Positions 49,335-58,990 of a DNA stretch of 64,000 nucleotides are shown here, piece after piece. Origin of the DNA: an uncultured Jannaschia sp. (GTDB lineage Bacteria; Pseudomonadota; Alphaproteobacteria; Rhodobacterales; Rhodobacteraceae); the NCBI RefSeq assembly GCF_947494025.1, contig NZ_CANLTQ010000001.1, forward strand, positions 248,001 through 312,000. The letters are read 5' to 3'. Within the stretch, counting starts at the first letter, position 1. Each line of letters begins with the position of its first letter. A program made the position numbers and the translations under genes. The notes under the pieces are model-generated. The model was not told the DNA's origin. It was given only the letters and a program-made list of their open reading frames with translations, and made no database searches.

Positions 49335-49978
49335 CGCCCCTCCCCTCCGGAGGCCGCCAGCAGCTCGTCGATCACCTGCGCCCACAGCTCCGGCGGCTGC
49401 GCGCCGGGCACGACATGCTGCTCCCCGATCACGAAGGTCGGCACGCCGGTCACGCCCCGCTCGCGCGCATGGGTGTCCCGCGTCCGGATATCCTCCCGGT
49501 CCGCGTCGGAGGCAAACAGGCGGGCCGTCATGTCCGCGTCCAGCCCGCACCCGGCGCCGATCCCGGTAAGAACCGCCGTGTCGCCGATGTCGCGACCCTG
49601 CTCGAAATACGCCTCGAACAGGGCCTGCACGACCGGCGTCTGCTTGTTCTCAAGCCCCGCCCAATGGATCAGGCGATGGGCGTCGAGCGTGTTCGGCACC
49701 CGCTCGATGGCTGCGAAGTCGATGGAGAGCCCCGCCGCCTCCGCCGCTTCCAGTACCGGCGCGTAGGCCCTGGCGGCCCCCTCGCGCCCGCCGAACTTCG
49801 CCTCCAGATAGGCGCGGCGGTCCATGCCGCCCTTCGGCATGTCGAAGTTCAGCTGGTAGGGATGCCATTCGAGCGCGAACGGATGGTCCGGCCGCCGCGC
49901 GAGCGTTTTGAACAGGTGCGCCTTGCCGATATAGCACCAGGGGCAGATCGGGTCGGACAGGATATCGAGCTTTATCAT
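49331..49978 (-). CDS. DsbA-family oxidoreductase (FrnE-like)
   Basis: 215 aa thioredoxin-fold protein without signal peptide, so cytosolic. Active site CPWC near residues 12-15 and cis-Pro in VTGVPTFVIGE near 176-180. FrnE-like members act as cytosolic dithiol oxidoreductases or glutathione-linked isomerases. Its stop overlaps the start of the MFS gene. Confidence 0.88.
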   Translation of the reverse strand: MIKLDILSDPICPWCYIGKAHLFKTLARRPDHPFALEWHPYQLNFDMPKGGMDRRAYLEAKFGGREGAARAYAPVLEAAEAAGLSIDFAAIERVPNTLDAHRLIHWAGLENKQTPVVQALFEAYFEQGRDIGDTAVLTGIGAGCGLDADMTARLFASDADREDIRTRDTHARERGVTGVPTFVIGEQHVVPGAQPPELWAQVIDELLAASGGEGR

Positions 49979-50089
49979 CGGAGGTCCCGCATTGCCGGGA
50001 TCCCCTACGCCTCACCGACGGCAGGGGAAAGGCCGCGCCCTGCGACGGGCCTGCGCGGACGCGCACCGTCCGGGCGCGACCGCCGCGCG

Positions 50090-51112
50090 TCAGGAGAACA
50101 GGTCCGGCGCCCGCGGCGGCGCCGCCAGCCCCAGATGCGTCCAGCCCTTGTGGCCGAGCGCGCGGCCCCGGGGCGTGCGCGCGATCAAGCCCTGCTGCAG
50201 CAGGAAGGGCTCGATCACCTCCTCCACCGCGTCGCGGCTTTCCGACAGGGCGGCGGAGATGGTCTCGACCCCGACCGGCCCGCCGCCGTAATTTTCCGCG
50301 ATGAGCCGCAGGTAGCGCCGGTCCGCCCCGTCGAGGCCCAGACGGTCCACGCCGAGCCGGGTGAGCGAGCTGTCCGCGATCTCCCGCGTGACGGTCCCGT
50401 CCCCCTCGACCACCGCGAAATCTACCACCCGGCGCAGGAGGCGCCCGGCGATCCGCGGCGTACCCCGCGCGCGCTCTGCGATCTCCTGCGCGCCGTCCTC
50501 CGTGGCGGGCGCGCCGAGCAGGCGGGCGCCCCGCGTGACGATCTGATGCAGCTCCGGCACCGTGTAGAACTCGAGCCGGGTGGGAATGCCGAACCGGTCG
50601 CGCAACGGCGTCGTGAGCAGCCCGAGCCGCGTGGTCGCCCCCACCAGCGTGAACGGCTGCAGGTCGATCCGCACCGTTCGCGCCGACGGCCCCTCCCCGA
50701 TCACGAGGTCAAGCGCGAAATCCTCGAGCGCGGGATAGAGCACTTCCTCCACCACGGGGTTCAGGCGGTGAATCTCGTCGATGAAGAGCACGTCGCGCGG
50801 CTCGAGATTGGTCAGGATCGCGGCGAGGTCGCCGGCCTTCGCGAGCACCGGCCCGGAGGTCATGCGGAACCCCACGCCCAGCTCGCGCGCCATGATTTGC
50901 GCCAGCGTCGTCTTGCCCAGTCCGGGGGGCCCGTGGAACAGGACGTGATCCATCGCCTCGCCCCGCCGCCGCGCGCTCTCGATGAACACCCCCAGATTCG
51001 CACGCGCCTCCGCCTGCCCGATGAACTCGTCGAGCCGCTGCGGCCGCAGCGCCCGGTCGTCGGAGATCTCGTCGGGCGCGTCGGCATCGAGCATCGGATC
51101 GCGGTCCATCAT
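50090..51112 (-). CDS. ruvB: Holliday-junction branch-migration motor RuvB
   Basis: 340 aa AAA+ ATPase that drives branch migration with RuvA. Walker A is GPPGLGKT at residues 61-68, Walker B LFIDEIHR near 115; a winged-helix C-terminus follows. Two adjacent ATG codons (51112, 51109) overlap the stop of the GIY-YIG gene upstream. No separate ribosome-binding site is visible, so ruvB translation probably depends on that gene. Confidence 0.95.
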   Translation of the reverse strand: MMDRDPMLDADAPDEISDDRALRPQRLDEFIGQAEARANLGVFIESARRRGEAMDHVLFHGPPGLGKTTLAQIMARELGVGFRMTSGPVLAKAGDLAAILTNLEPRDVLFIDEIHRLNPVVEEVLYPALEDFALDLVIGEGPSARTVRIDLQPFTLVGATTRLGLLTTPLRDRFGIPTRLEFYTVPELHQIVTRGARLLGAPATEDGAQEIAERARGTPRIAGRLLRRVVDFAVVEGDGTVTREIADSSLTRLGVDRLGLDGADRRYLRLIAENYGGGPVGVETISAALSESRDAVEEVIEPFLLQQGLIARTPRGRALGHKGWTHLGLAAPPRAPDLFS

Positions 51113-52005
51113 GAGTTCAATCCATGCGTGCGCGTATGGAGGCGCTGCATCCAGCCGTGCTCCAGCTTCGTGATCGCTTCCACCGGCATGTCGGGCGAAA
51201 CACGTTCGAGGATCGAGAACTCGAAGGTCGCGGGATCGCGCGCCGCCAGCTTCGCCGTCACGCCCACATTCCGCGCGACATGCGCCCGCCACCGTCCGAG
51301 GAGGTTCGCTTCCCCGTAGGCCGAGCCGACATAGCGTGCGCCGTCGTCACGGCAGGTGATCAGGTAGATGCCGCGCCATTCCCGAAGCCTCGAAGCCCAG
51401 CCGGGCGGAATGGCGCGCAGTTGCGCCGTGGGCAGAACCCATTCGCGCCAGTGCGGCGGATCGGCATCGAAGACCGAGCTTTCGTGAATGGCACGGATCG
51501 CCGCTTCCAGGTTCTCCGCCCGACGCACGTCGTTCGGCGTCAAACGTACCGACACGACGAGGCGTCCCCGAAGCTCAGCCAACCTGTCGTCCAGAGGCAG
51601 GTCGAACCAGACGCGCTTCTGAAGCTCGGCGGAGGTCTCGAGCTCATTCAGGTAGCCGAACGTTTCTCGCAGAAAGACGATCTCGGGATCCGCGAGGATC
51701 TCTTCCTTCGGACGATGCCGGAAGCCCTGAGTCCGGTAGGCGCCGACGGAAAGCATCCGACTGTGGGACGAAGGGATGTCCTGCCCGATCTTGACGAAGG
51801 ACAGGACCCATGGCCTTCCGCGTTTCAGAGCGGATTCCGCACCCAGGCTGTGCAGGGACTGAAAGACCTCCATGGCCCGGCGCCGCGTCTTCACGAGGGA
51901 CGGCAGAACCTGCTCGAGATTGCCGTGGTTCGGCGAATGCAGCATGACATTCGCATCCATTTGCGCGATCCCGACCCGGTCGAGCACGTCATGTAGCGTG
52001 AACAT
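51109..52005 (-). CDS. GIY-YIG nuclease-domain protein inserted between ruvA and ruvB
   Basis: 298 aa. The C-terminal third is a GIY-YIG domain: GIYLI at 212-216, YVGSAYGE with the partner tyrosine near 226, the arginine in LLGRWRAHV and a late glutamate in [17 protein letters not shown]. The N-terminal 200 residues have no recognised domain but include [16 protein letters not shown] and [15 protein letters not shown] blocks. AAGGAG, formed by the last ruvA codons, lies seven bases before the ATG, and the stop overlaps the ruvB ATG. It is therefore built into the ruv operon. Family relatives elsewhere are often found with mobile or defence genes; a role in junction or DNA-end processing is inference. 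Confidence 0.75.
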   Translation of the reverse strand: MFTLHDVLDRVGIAQMDANVMLHSPNHGNLEQVLPSLVKTRRRAMEVFQSLHSLGAESALKRGRPWVLSFVKIGQDIPSSHSRMLSVGAYRTQGFRHRPKEEILADPEIVFLRETFGYLNELETSAELQKRVWFDLPLDDRLAELRGRLVVSVRLTPNDVRRAENLEAAIRAIHESSVFDADPPHWREWVLPTAQLRAIPPGWASRLREWRGIYLITCRDDGARYVGSAYGEANLLGRWRAHVARNVGVTAKLAARDPATFEFSILERVSPDMPVEAITKLEHGWMQRLHTRTHGLNS

Positions 52006-52009
52006 CGCC

Positions 52010-52648
52010 CTACTCCTTCGGGGCCAGAAGCTTCAGCGCGGCGCGGATGACGCCGGCCGTGTCGGTCGCGCTGTCGGCGGCCTGCGCCACGGCGCGGGCG
52101 GCGTCGACGGGCGCGTAGCCAAGATTCGTCAGGGCCGACATGGCCTCCGCCTGCGCGCCGGATTGCCCCGGGGGGGCGAGCTCGCCCGACGACGCGGGGG
52201 CGGGCACCTCGACCAGCGGGTCGGCGCCCGCCTCCTTGAGCATCATCGCCGGCGCCTTGCCGCGCAGCTCGTTGACCACGCGGAGCGCGATCTTCGGACC
52301 GACCCCGGGCGCGGCCTTGACCGCGTTGGCGTCGCCCAGCGCGATCGCCCGCGCCACGCCCTCCGCCCCCAGCACACCGAGAATCGCGAGCGAGCCCTTG
52401 GCGCCGATCCCCTGCACCGAGGTGAGGAGGCGGTGCCATTCCCGCTCCCCCTGGGTCAGGAACCCGAAGAGCTGCAGCAGATCCTCACGCACCAGAAGCT
52501 CGGTCCAGAGCGCGACCGGCGACTTCACCGGCGGCAGGGCGGCGATGGTGCGGTCCGAGCAATGGACGACATAGCCCACGCCATTCACATCCAGAAGGAC
52601 GTGGTCCTCCCCCTTGTGGTCCAGCCGTCCGGTCAGGCGTCCGATCAC
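52010..52648 (-). CDS. ruvA: Holliday-junction DNA-binding subunit RuvA
   Basis: 212 aa. N-terminal OB fold starting [19 protein letters not shown], helix-hairpin-helix motifs around [14 protein letters not shown] and [13 protein letters not shown], and a C-terminal RuvB-contact domain after an acidic/Pro linker. Start is GTG at 52648, four bases after the ruvC stop. Its stop lies four bases before the GIY-YIG gene. Confidence 0.95.
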   Translation of the reverse strand: MIGRLTGRLDHKGEDHVLLDVNGVGYVVHCSDRTIAALPPVKSPVALWTELLVREDLLQLFGFLTQGEREWHRLLTSVQGIGAKGSLAILGVLGAEGVARAIALGDANAVKAAPGVGPKIALRVVNELRGKAPAMMLKEAGADPLVEVPAPASSGELAPPGQSGAQAEAMSALTNLGYAPVDAARAVAQAADSATDTAGVIRAALKLLAPKE

Positions 52649-52652
52649 CCGC

Positions 52653-53150
52653 TCAGGCCCGCATCGCGGCCGCAAGGCGGCCGGAGGATTGCAGGTGGAA
52701 TGCGTGGCACATCGCAATGGCGAGCGCGTCGGTCGCGTCGGCCGAATCCGGGTCGCAATCGGGGAGCTGCAGGCGAACCATGTGCAGGACCTGCGCCTTG
52801 TCGGCATGGCCCACGCCGACGACCGCCTTCTTGACGGCATTGGGCGCGTATTCCCCGACGCGGAGCCCGGCCTGAGCGGGGACGAGCATCGCGACACCCC
52901 GGGCCTGGCCGAGCTTCAGCGTGCCCTGTCCGTTCTTGTTCACGAAGGTCTGCTCGATCGCCGCGGCCTCCGGCGCCTGCGCCACGAGGACTGCGCGCAG
53001 AAGCGTGTAGAGCGACAGGAGCCGGTCGCCCAGCGCCACGCCCTCGGGCCGGCAGGTGCCGCTCGCCACATGGCGGATACGCGCGCCCTCGGTCTCGATG
53101 ACGCCCCAGCCACAGGCGCGAAGCCCCGGATCAATCCCCATCACACGCAT
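52653..53150 (-). CDS. ruvC: Holliday-junction resolvase RuvC
   Basis: 165 aa nuclease that cleaves Holliday junctions. Catalytic acids are visible as D7 (MGIDPG), the E of [10 protein letters not shown] near 66 and the aspartates of [11 protein letters not shown] near 137-143. It heads the ruvC-ruvA-GIY-YIG-ruvB cluster. Confidence 0.95.
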   Translation of the reverse strand: MRVMGIDPGLRACGWGVIETEGARIRHVASGTCRPEGVALGDRLLSLYTLLRAVLVAQAPEAAAIEQTFVNKNGQGTLKLGQARGVAMLVPAQAGLRVGEYAPNAVKKAVVGVGHADKAQVLHMVRLQLPDCDPDSADATDALAIAMCHAFHLQSSGRLAAAMRA

Positions 53151-53403
53151 TCGACTTGCCCGATGTTCTTGATTTGATCATGGCGTAGCATAGCCGCCTC
53201 CGACAGGCCACCCGCCGGACGGAGGCGCGGTCGGCGGCCATCCCGCGATGTCTTTACGTTTCGCTTACCGGTCATGCGACGGACGCATATCGGCCATGCC
53301 TGCATGATATTTGTGCGGTTTGCTGACCCGCCCTAGATGCACAGCAGAGGCGGTCGGCAGGACCGCCACTTTCCGTTCCGTACAATCTGACAGGATTACC
53401 GCC

Positions 53404-53598
53404 GTGGCCACCTTCGATACCTTCCGCACCGCCCGTTCCGCGCCGGCGACCAACGTTCTCTCCGCCGTGCTCGGCCGCATCATCGCGTGGAACGACCGCC
53501 GCGTGACGGTGAACATGCTCGAGCGCCTGACCGATCGCGAGCTCTACGACATCGGACTCGAGCGCGGCGACATTGCACACTGGTCGCGCGGGGCCTGA
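53404..53598 (+). CDS. DUF1127 small protein
   Basis: 64 aa, basic. The C-terminal DUF1127 motif is clear (LERLTDRELYDIGLERGDI). GTG at 53404 follows a plausible AT-richer upstream stretch. Members of this family in alphaproteobacteria affect phosphate, RNA turnover or oxidative stress; some bind RNA. A strong terminator follows 74 bases later. Confidence 0.85.
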   Translation: MATFDTFRTARSAPATNVLSAVLGRIIAWNDRRVTVNMLERLTDRELYDIGLERGDIAHWSRGA

Positions 53599-53672
53599 AC
53601 CCGTCCGGACGTCACCTACGAACCCGATCGCGAAGGGCTGTTCCCCGGGGCAGCGCCTGACGGCGAATGTTG

Positions 53673-53702
53673 AAGACCCGCCGCTGACACGGCGGGTCTT
53701 TC
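53673..53702 (+). terminator. Rho-independent terminator after the DUF1127 gene
   Basis: Perfect 11-bp stem (53673-53683 with 53690-53700) whose 3' arm runs into TTTCG; six-base loop. Confidence 0.75.
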
Positions 53703-53791
53703 GATGCGTATCCTGACGACGTTACAATACATCTCGCTCATGGATCCGCCCGTGAGCCGGTCCGATCCGCATTGCGGGCGTTTCCTCGAAC

Positions 53792-54181
53792 ATGACCCGC
53801 CCGCGCGGCCGGAGCGCTGCTGGCGAACGGCTGTTCGGCACCGCGCCGGTCGGACGCGGGAAGCCGCGGACCGCCATTGCCGGGCTCGCCCCGGCTCGGT
53901 CGCCCGGCACCGTCGCGATCCCCGACAACCTCTCCACCCGCGAGGGCTCGAAAGCGGCCGGGATCCGGGACGGACAGGGAGGCCGGAGGCCAGTCCGGCC
54001 CGCTCGCGCGCCAGACCCGACCCCGGTCGAAACGGCCTTGTTCAGGCCGAAGGCTCGCCTCCGCCGCATCAGCGCACGCGCCTGCGATCCCCTTCTCCGG
54101 GCCCTCGGCGACATCCGCGGCCTGTTCGATCCCGGGGAGGGCCGGACCGCCTTCAGCGCTGCGGGATACGCGCCCGATTGA
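53792..54181 (+). pseudogene. IS630-family transposase remnant with internal deletion
   Basis: A 129-codon open frame ends with a clear IS630 C-terminus: an NPxE-like PTPVETALFRPKARLRRI, then RALGDIRGLFDPGEGR and the usual end FSAAGYAPD. Upstream, VAIPDNLSTREGSKAAGI corresponds to the conserved DNL(S)SHKG block. The stretch that normally separates the ERLF...K region from DNL is missing. Catalytic motif context is partly lost. No terminal inverted repeats were found. Recalled family resemblance. Confidence 0.6.
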
Positions 54182-54232
54182 ACGCGAACCACTTTGGCGT
54201 CAGGGGCTGGTCCGCGGGGCGGCCTTTTCGCG

Positions 54233-55117
54233 TCAACTCCGCCGGAGCGTCAGCGTCGTCCAGTCGCCGAGCGTCAGCCTGTCGGCAAGCGCGAAGCCGG
54301 CGGCCGTGTAGGCGGCGATGACGTCCTCGGCCTGCGGGTTGAGGATGCCCGACAGGATCGCGTGCCCGCCCGGCGCGGCATGCGCGGCGAGGTCGGGGGC
54401 GAGGTCGATCAACGGTCCCTTCAGGATGTTGGCGAAGATCAGCGCGAAAGGCGCCGCCTCGGTCAGGACGGGATGACCGAACCCTGCCGCCTCGACGCAT
54501 TCGATCCGCCCCGCAAGACCGTTCTCGGCCACGTTGGCCGCCGCCACCTCGACCGCCACGGCGTCGATGTCGGAGGCGATGACCGGCACGTCCTCCCAGA
54601 CCATCGCCGCGGCCATGGCCAGCACCGCCGTCCCCGCACCTATATCGGCGACGGGTCCCGGCATGCGCTCCGCTTGCAGCAGCGCCTCGAAGGCTTGCAG
54701 GCACCCCTGCGTGGTGCCGTGATGGCCGGTCCCGAAGGCCATCGCCGCCTCGATCAGCAGCGCCACGCGGTCTGCGGGAACGCTTTCGGCATCGTGGCTG
54801 CCGTAGACGAAGAAACGACCGGCCTCGACGGGGCGCAGCTCGCGCCGGACATGCGCGACCCAATCCGTCGGCGGGACCTCGGAGATCGTGAAGGGCCGCG
54901 CGCCGTAGGCGGCGGCGAGGAGGGCCAGCGCGGTCTCGTCGGGAGCCTCGGCGAAATAGACCCCGACCTCCCACAGGCCCGAGCCGTCCTCCATCTCGAA
55001 GACGCCGACCCCGTCGGGCTCGAGCTGCAGCTCGAGCGCGTCGCCCAGCCCCTCCGCCCCCGCGCGGTCCTCGAGCGTGGTCAGCGCGGTCCAGCTTGCG
55101 GGGGTGATCTCGGACAT
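54233..55117 (-). CDS. prmA: Ribosomal protein L11 methyltransferase
   Basis: 294 aa SAM-dependent methyltransferase acting on L11. Motifs: GTGHHGTT near residue 128, the SAM loop DIGAGTAVLAMAAA near 156 and FANILKGPL near 222. ATG at 55117 chosen from the family start MSEI; an upstream in-frame ATG is four codons earlier. Confidence 0.93.
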   Translation of the reverse strand: MSEITPASWTALTTLEDRAGAEGLGDALELQLEPDGVGVFEMEDGSGLWEVGVYFAEAPDETALALLAAAYGARPFTISEVPPTDWVAHVRRELRPVEAGRFFVYGSHDAESVPADRVALLIEAAMAFGTGHHGTTQGCLQAFEALLQAERMPGPVADIGAGTAVLAMAAAMVWEDVPVIASDIDAVAVEVAAANVAENGLAGRIECVEAAGFGHPVLTEAAPFALIFANILKGPLIDLAPDLAAHAAPGGHAILSGILNPQAEDVIAAYTAAGFALADRLTLGDWTTLTLRRS

Positions 55118-55211
55118 GGGCGCCTCCATTCGACAGGCCTTGCCCTAAGCAACCGCGTTCCTGCCGTCCAGACGGGTGGATCCCCGCGGACGGACATGGC
55201 ACCCCTGCCGC

Positions 55212-55844
55212 ATGAACGCGATCGATCCCGAAGACGTCGAAGCCCTGTTCACCCGCGCGGACGGCACGTTCCTCTTCGCGCGTTGGGGCCGGCCGGTCGT
55301 GCCGGTGGTGTTCGGCGTGACGGAGGAGACGATCTCGGTCCTCAAGGGCGCGATCGAGGCGCTTTGTGTCCTCACCGACCACCGGATGGCCGAAACGGAC
55401 CCGGAACTCGGGGCGAACCTGATGGTGTTCTTCGTCTCCGGGTGGTCGGACCTCGCGGGCGTGCCCGATCTCGACCGGCTGGTGCCCGACCTCGCGCCGC
55501 TGCTGGGTCGGCTCGAAGCGGCGGAGGCGAACCAGTACCGGCTGTTCCGGTTCGATGCGGACGGCGCGATCCGGGCCTGCTTCGCCTTCGTTCGAATGGA
55601 CGCGCACCTGTCCGACGTGCCGGCGGAGACGCTGGCGCTCAACCAGATGGTGCAGGCGATGCTGCTCTGGTCCGACCGGGCCTTCGCCGAGACTTCGCCG
55701 CTCGCCCTCCACGAGGGACGGACGGTCCTGCGACCGGAGATCGCCGAGGTGCTGCGCGCGGCCTACGACCCGGTCCTGCCCGCGATGTCGCAGCATGCGA
55801 GCCACGCGCTCCGCCTCGCCGCGCGGACAGGACAGCGGCAGTGA
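55212..55844 (+). CDS. Conserved hypothetical protein
   Basis: 210 aa, soluble, acidic. No signal or membrane segments. Beta-alpha pattern with FLFARWGRPVVPVVFG and LMVFFVSGWSDL blocks. I recognise no domain. ATG at 55212 has a modest upstream purine run. Divergent from prmA and upstream of the tol cluster. Confidence 0.65.
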   Translation: MNAIDPEDVEALFTRADGTFLFARWGRPVVPVVFGVTEETISVLKGAIEALCVLTDHRMAETDPELGANLMVFFVSGWSDLAGVPDLDRLVPDLAPLLGRLEAAEANQYRLFRFDADGAIRACFAFVRMDAHLSDVPAETLALNQMVQAMLLWSDRAFAETSPLALHEGRTVLRPEIAEVLRAAYDPVLPAMSQHASHALRLAARTGQRQ

Positions 55845-55913
55845 CCGGCCGGGTCAACCCGTGGGTAATCGTTTGCGAGGGATGAGCAAAATCGCACAGC
55901 GTACGGTCACGCG

Positions 55914-56294
55914 ATGACGCATCTCTGGCCGGTCCGGGTCTATTACGAGGATGTCGATCTCGCCGGGATCGTCTATTACGCCAACTACCTGCGGTACATC
56001 GAACGGGCGCGGTCCGAGATGATCCGCGCCGCCGGGATCGACCAGTCCGCGTTGCGCGCCGCGGGGCTGGTCTTCGCCGTCGCGCGGCTGGAGGCGGATT
56101 ACCTGCGGCCCGCCCGCTACGACGACATGCTGGAGATCGAGACGCGGAGCGCGGATCGGTCGCGGGCGCGCTTCGCGCTGGATCAGGCGGTGCGACGCGA
56201 GGGAGTCGAGCTGTTCCGCGCACGGGTGACGATTGTCTGCATGGACACGGAGGGCCGGCCGCGGCGGCTGCCCGAGGGGATGGCCGGACTCTAA
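55914..56294 (+). CDS. ybgC: Tol-Pal-associated acyl-CoA thioesterase
   Basis: 126 aa hot-dog fold thioesterase. The active-site block VYYEDVDLAGIVYYANYL with its aspartate is intact near residues 9-26. It heads the tol-pal cluster, as in most proteobacteria, though the 228-base gap before tolQ suggests a separate promoter for the latter. Confidence 0.93.
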   Translation: MTHLWPVRVYYEDVDLAGIVYYANYLRYIERARSEMIRAAGIDQSALRAAGLVFAVARLEADYLRPARYDDMLEIETRSADRSRARFALDQAVRREGVELFRARVTIVCMDTEGRPRRLPEGMAGL

Positions 56295-56522
56295 CTCGCC
56301 CCCATCAAGTTGGATACCGGTGCATCCATCAGCACGACGGAACGGCCCGACCGACCGACGGGGACCGGCGAACCGGATCGCCCTCCGCGCTGGGCGCCTT
56401 AACGAAGCTCACATTTGCGTAGAACGAGCGGCGCGTCTCGCCAAGGCCACCGGCATCTGCTAGCGTGCAACCTCGAAACAAGGGACCGAGCAACGGTCCG
56501 ACGACAAGGGACGGGCAGTCCG

Positions 56523-57221
56523 ATGGAAACCGAAGTACTGGCGCGAGCCGGCGAGATCGACTTCTCGATCTGGGCGCTGTTCCTGCGCGCGACGTTCATC
56601 GTCAAGATCGTGATGATCCTGCTGTTCGCGGCCTCGATCTGGGTCTGGGCGATCCTGATCCAGAAGGTGATGCAGTTCCGCCGGGCGCGCTCCCGCGCCG
56701 CGGCCTTCGACCGGGCGTTCTGGTCGGGCGACCCGCTCGACGAGCTCTACGACAAGATCGGCGACCGGCCGAAATCGGCCTCCGAGCGCATCTTCGCCGC
56801 CGCGATGCAGGAATGGTCGCGCAGTCATCGCGACGATGGCGGCCTGATCGCGGGCACGCAGTCGCGGATCGACCGGACCATGGACGTGGCCATCGCCAAG
56901 GAGCGCGACCGGCTGAGCTCCGGGCTGACCTTTCTTGCGACCGTCGGCTCCACCGGGCCGTTCGTCGGCCTTTTCGGGACGGTCTGGGGCATCAAGCACG
57001 CCTTCGAGCAGATCGCGATCAGCCAGAACACCAACCTCGCCGTGGTGGCGCCGGGCATCGCCGAAGCGTTGCTGGCGACCGGGCTGGGCCTGCTGGCGGC
57101 CATCCCGGCGGTCGTGTTCTACAACAAGCTGTCCCGCGACGCCGACCGGATCACCGGCAATTACGAAGCCTTCGCCGACGAGTTCGCCACCATCCTGTCG
57201 CGTCAGCTGGACGCCGCCTGA
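56523..57221 (+). CDS. tolQ: Tol-Pal system proton-channel subunit TolQ
   Basis: 232 aa inner-membrane protein, MotA/TolQ/ExbB family, three helices (about 20-45, 140-160, 170-195). TVGSTGPFVGLFGTVWGI marks the channel region. With TolR it uses the proton gradient to energise TolA and pull the envelope together in division. ATG at 56523 after a purine-rich stretch; tolR begins directly at the stop. Confidence 0.95.
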   Translation: METEVLARAGEIDFSIWALFLRATFIVKIVMILLFAASIWVWAILIQKVMQFRRARSRAAAFDRAFWSGDPLDELYDKIGDRPKSASERIFAAAMQEWSRSHRDDGGLIAGTQSRIDRTMDVAIAKERDRLSSGLTFLATVGSTGPFVGLFGTVWGIKHAFEQIAISQNTNLAVVAPGIAEALLATGLGLLAAIPAVVFYNKLSRDADRITGNYEAFADEFATILSRQLDAA

Positions 57222-57707
57222 ATGGCGGCCGGCACGATCCAGCCGGGCGGCGGGGGTAATACCGGCCGCCGACGGCGGCGCGGCGCGAGCGGTGCCCGGC
57301 CGATGTCGGAGATCAACGTCACGCCTTTCGTGGACGTGATGCTGGTGTTGCTCATCATCTTCATGGTGGCCGCCCCCCTCCTGACCGCGGGCGTGCCGAT
57401 CGAGCTGCCGGAGACGGCCGCCGCGCCGCTTCCGCAGGAGCAGGAGGAGCCGCTGGCGCTGACCGTCGCAGCCGATGGGAGGGTTCTCATCGGCTCCCAG
57501 GAGGTGCCGCGGGACGAGCTTCTGCCGCGACTGCGCGCCATCGCGGGCGAGCGGCAGGGCGACAAGGTGTTCCTGCGCGCCGACGGGACGGTGCCCTATT
57601 CCGACGTGATGGTCGTGATGGGAGCGCTCAACGCCGGCGGCTTCCGCAATATCGGCCTCGTCACCGATGCCGGGGGTCCGACGCTCGACGGCACGGCGGA
57701 GGAGTAG
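57222..57707 (+). CDS. tolR: Tol-Pal system subunit TolR
   Basis: 161 aa, ExbD/TolR family. Basic N-terminus, then the SEINVTPFVDVMLVLLIIF helix with the proton-carrying aspartate (about residue 38), and a periplasmic domain. Its ATG follows the tolQ stop without a gap. Confidence 0.94.
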   Translation: MAAGTIQPGGGGNTGRRRRRGASGARPMSEINVTPFVDVMLVLLIIFMVAAPLLTAGVPIELPETAAAPLPQEQEEPLALTVAADGRVLIGSQEVPRDELLPRLRAIAGERQGDKVFLRADGTVPYSDVMVVMGALNAGGFRNIGLVTDAGGPTLDGTAEE

Positions 57708-57708
57708 C

Positions 57709-58920
57709 GTGGAGATCCGCAGGGCAGTGGCGCTTTCGGCCACGGCGCATGGCGGGGTGCTGCTCTGGGCGCTGTTCGCGGGGTTGTTCCCCGCGGCGCC
57801 CGACGCGGACAGCCTGAGCGTGGCGGCAGTGTCGGTCGTGTCCTCGGCGGAGTTCGACGCGCTGGTCTCCGACGCGCCCGCCGTCGCGGAGGTGCCCGCT
57901 CCCGCGGCCCCGGTCGAACCCGGAGGCGACGCGGCCCCGTCCCCCGCCGCGCCCGCGGCGGAGACGCCGCCTCCGGTCGCGCCGCCGCCCGAGGCGCCCG
58001 CGGAAGCTGCCCGCGACGCGGTCCCGGACACGAGCCAGCTCGCGCCGATCCCCGAGGCGGAGGTCGCGCCGGACGTGCCCGATGCCCCGGCCTCGCCCGC
58101 CGACGCGCCGGACGCGGCGATTTCCGACTCCCCCGCGCCGCGCGAGGCCGACATCGTGACGGCCGTGCCCACGCCCGCGCCGCCGCCGCTGACGGAGACC
58201 GCGCCGGTCGCGGAAGCGCCCGCCACGCCCGCGCCGGCCGAGCCCGAGACCCCGCCGGAGGCGGCCCCGACGCCCGCCGCGCCCGAGGCGACCGCGCCGG
58301 TGATCGTGACCGAGGACATGACGCCCGCCCGCGCGCCCGACCGCTCGCTGCGCCCGAACCGCAGGCCCGCGCGGCCCGTGCCGGTTGTGGCAGAGACCGA
58401 GCCGTCGAAGCCGGAGCCCGCGCCTGAGCCGACACCCGAACCCGGGCCGGAGCCCGAGCCCGAGCCCGAGCCCGAGGTCGCGGAAGCCGAGCCGGAGCCG
58501 GCCGAGCCCGAAACCGACCCGCTGGCCGACGCCATCGCCGGCGCGCTGGCCGAGGCGGCGGACGCGCCCGCGTCGGCCCCGCCCGCGCCCTCCGGGCCGC
58601 CGCTGACGCAGGGCGAGCGCGACGGGCTCCGCGTGGCCGTCAGCCGATGCTGGAACCTCGGCAGCCTGTCCACGGAGGCGATGGGAACGACGGTGACGAT
58701 CTCGATGGCGATGACCCGGGACGGGCTGCCACAGACCGACAGCCTCCGCCTTGCCGGATTCTCGGGGGGCTCCGAGGCCGCCGCGCAGCAGGCCTACGAG
58801 GCGGGGCGGCGGGCGATCCTGCAATGCGGACGCATGGGCTTCGACCTGCCGGCGGAGAAGTACGAGCAGTGGCGCGAGATCGAGATGACCTTCAACCCCG
58901 AACAGATGCGGATGCGATGA
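57709..58920 (+). CDS. tolA: Tol-Pal system envelope-spanning protein TolA
   Basis: 403 aa. One N-terminal membrane helix, a periplasmic linker of about 270 residues dominated by Ala/Pro/Glu (including EPEPEPEPE runs), and a C-terminal domain of about 100 residues with two cysteines (SRCWNLG and ILQCGRMG). GTG start at 57709, one base after the tolR stop. The linker replaces the Ala/Lys helix of the E. coli protein. Confidence 0.88.
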   Translation: MEIRRAVALSATAHGGVLLWALFAGLFPAAPDADSLSVAAVSVVSSAEFDALVSDAPAVAEVPAPAAPVEPGGDAAPSPAAPAAETPPPVAPPPEAPAEAARDAVPDTSQLAPIPEAEVAPDVPDAPASPADAPDAAISDSPAPREADIVTAVPTPAPPPLTETAPVAEAPATPAPAEPETPPEAAPTPAAPEATAPVIVTEDMTPARAPDRSLRPNRRPARPVPVVAETEPSKPEPAPEPTPEPGPEPEPEPEPEVAEAEPEPAEPETDPLADAIAGALAEAADAPASAPPAPSGPPLTQGERDGLRVAVSRCWNLGSLSTEAMGTTVTISMAMTRDGLPQTDSLRLAGFSGGSEAAAQQAYEAGRRAILQCGRMGFDLPAEKYEQWREIEMTFNPEQMRMR

Positions 58921-58990
58921 TCCCGCACACGGCCCATTGAGAAAGCCCGCCGCTTTGGCGATACGGGACAGCGATACCGAAAGGGAGACC

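Noticed and set aside
48040-49766. Plus-strand frames opposite the MFS and DsbA-family genes
   Set aside because: Highly charged His/Arg/Asp-rich translations antisense to genes with intact motifs.
58400-58560. Repetitive CCCGAG/GAGCCC units that look like a DNA repeat
   Set aside because: They encode the Glu-Pro linker of TolA, so they are coding low complexity and not a separate repeat element.
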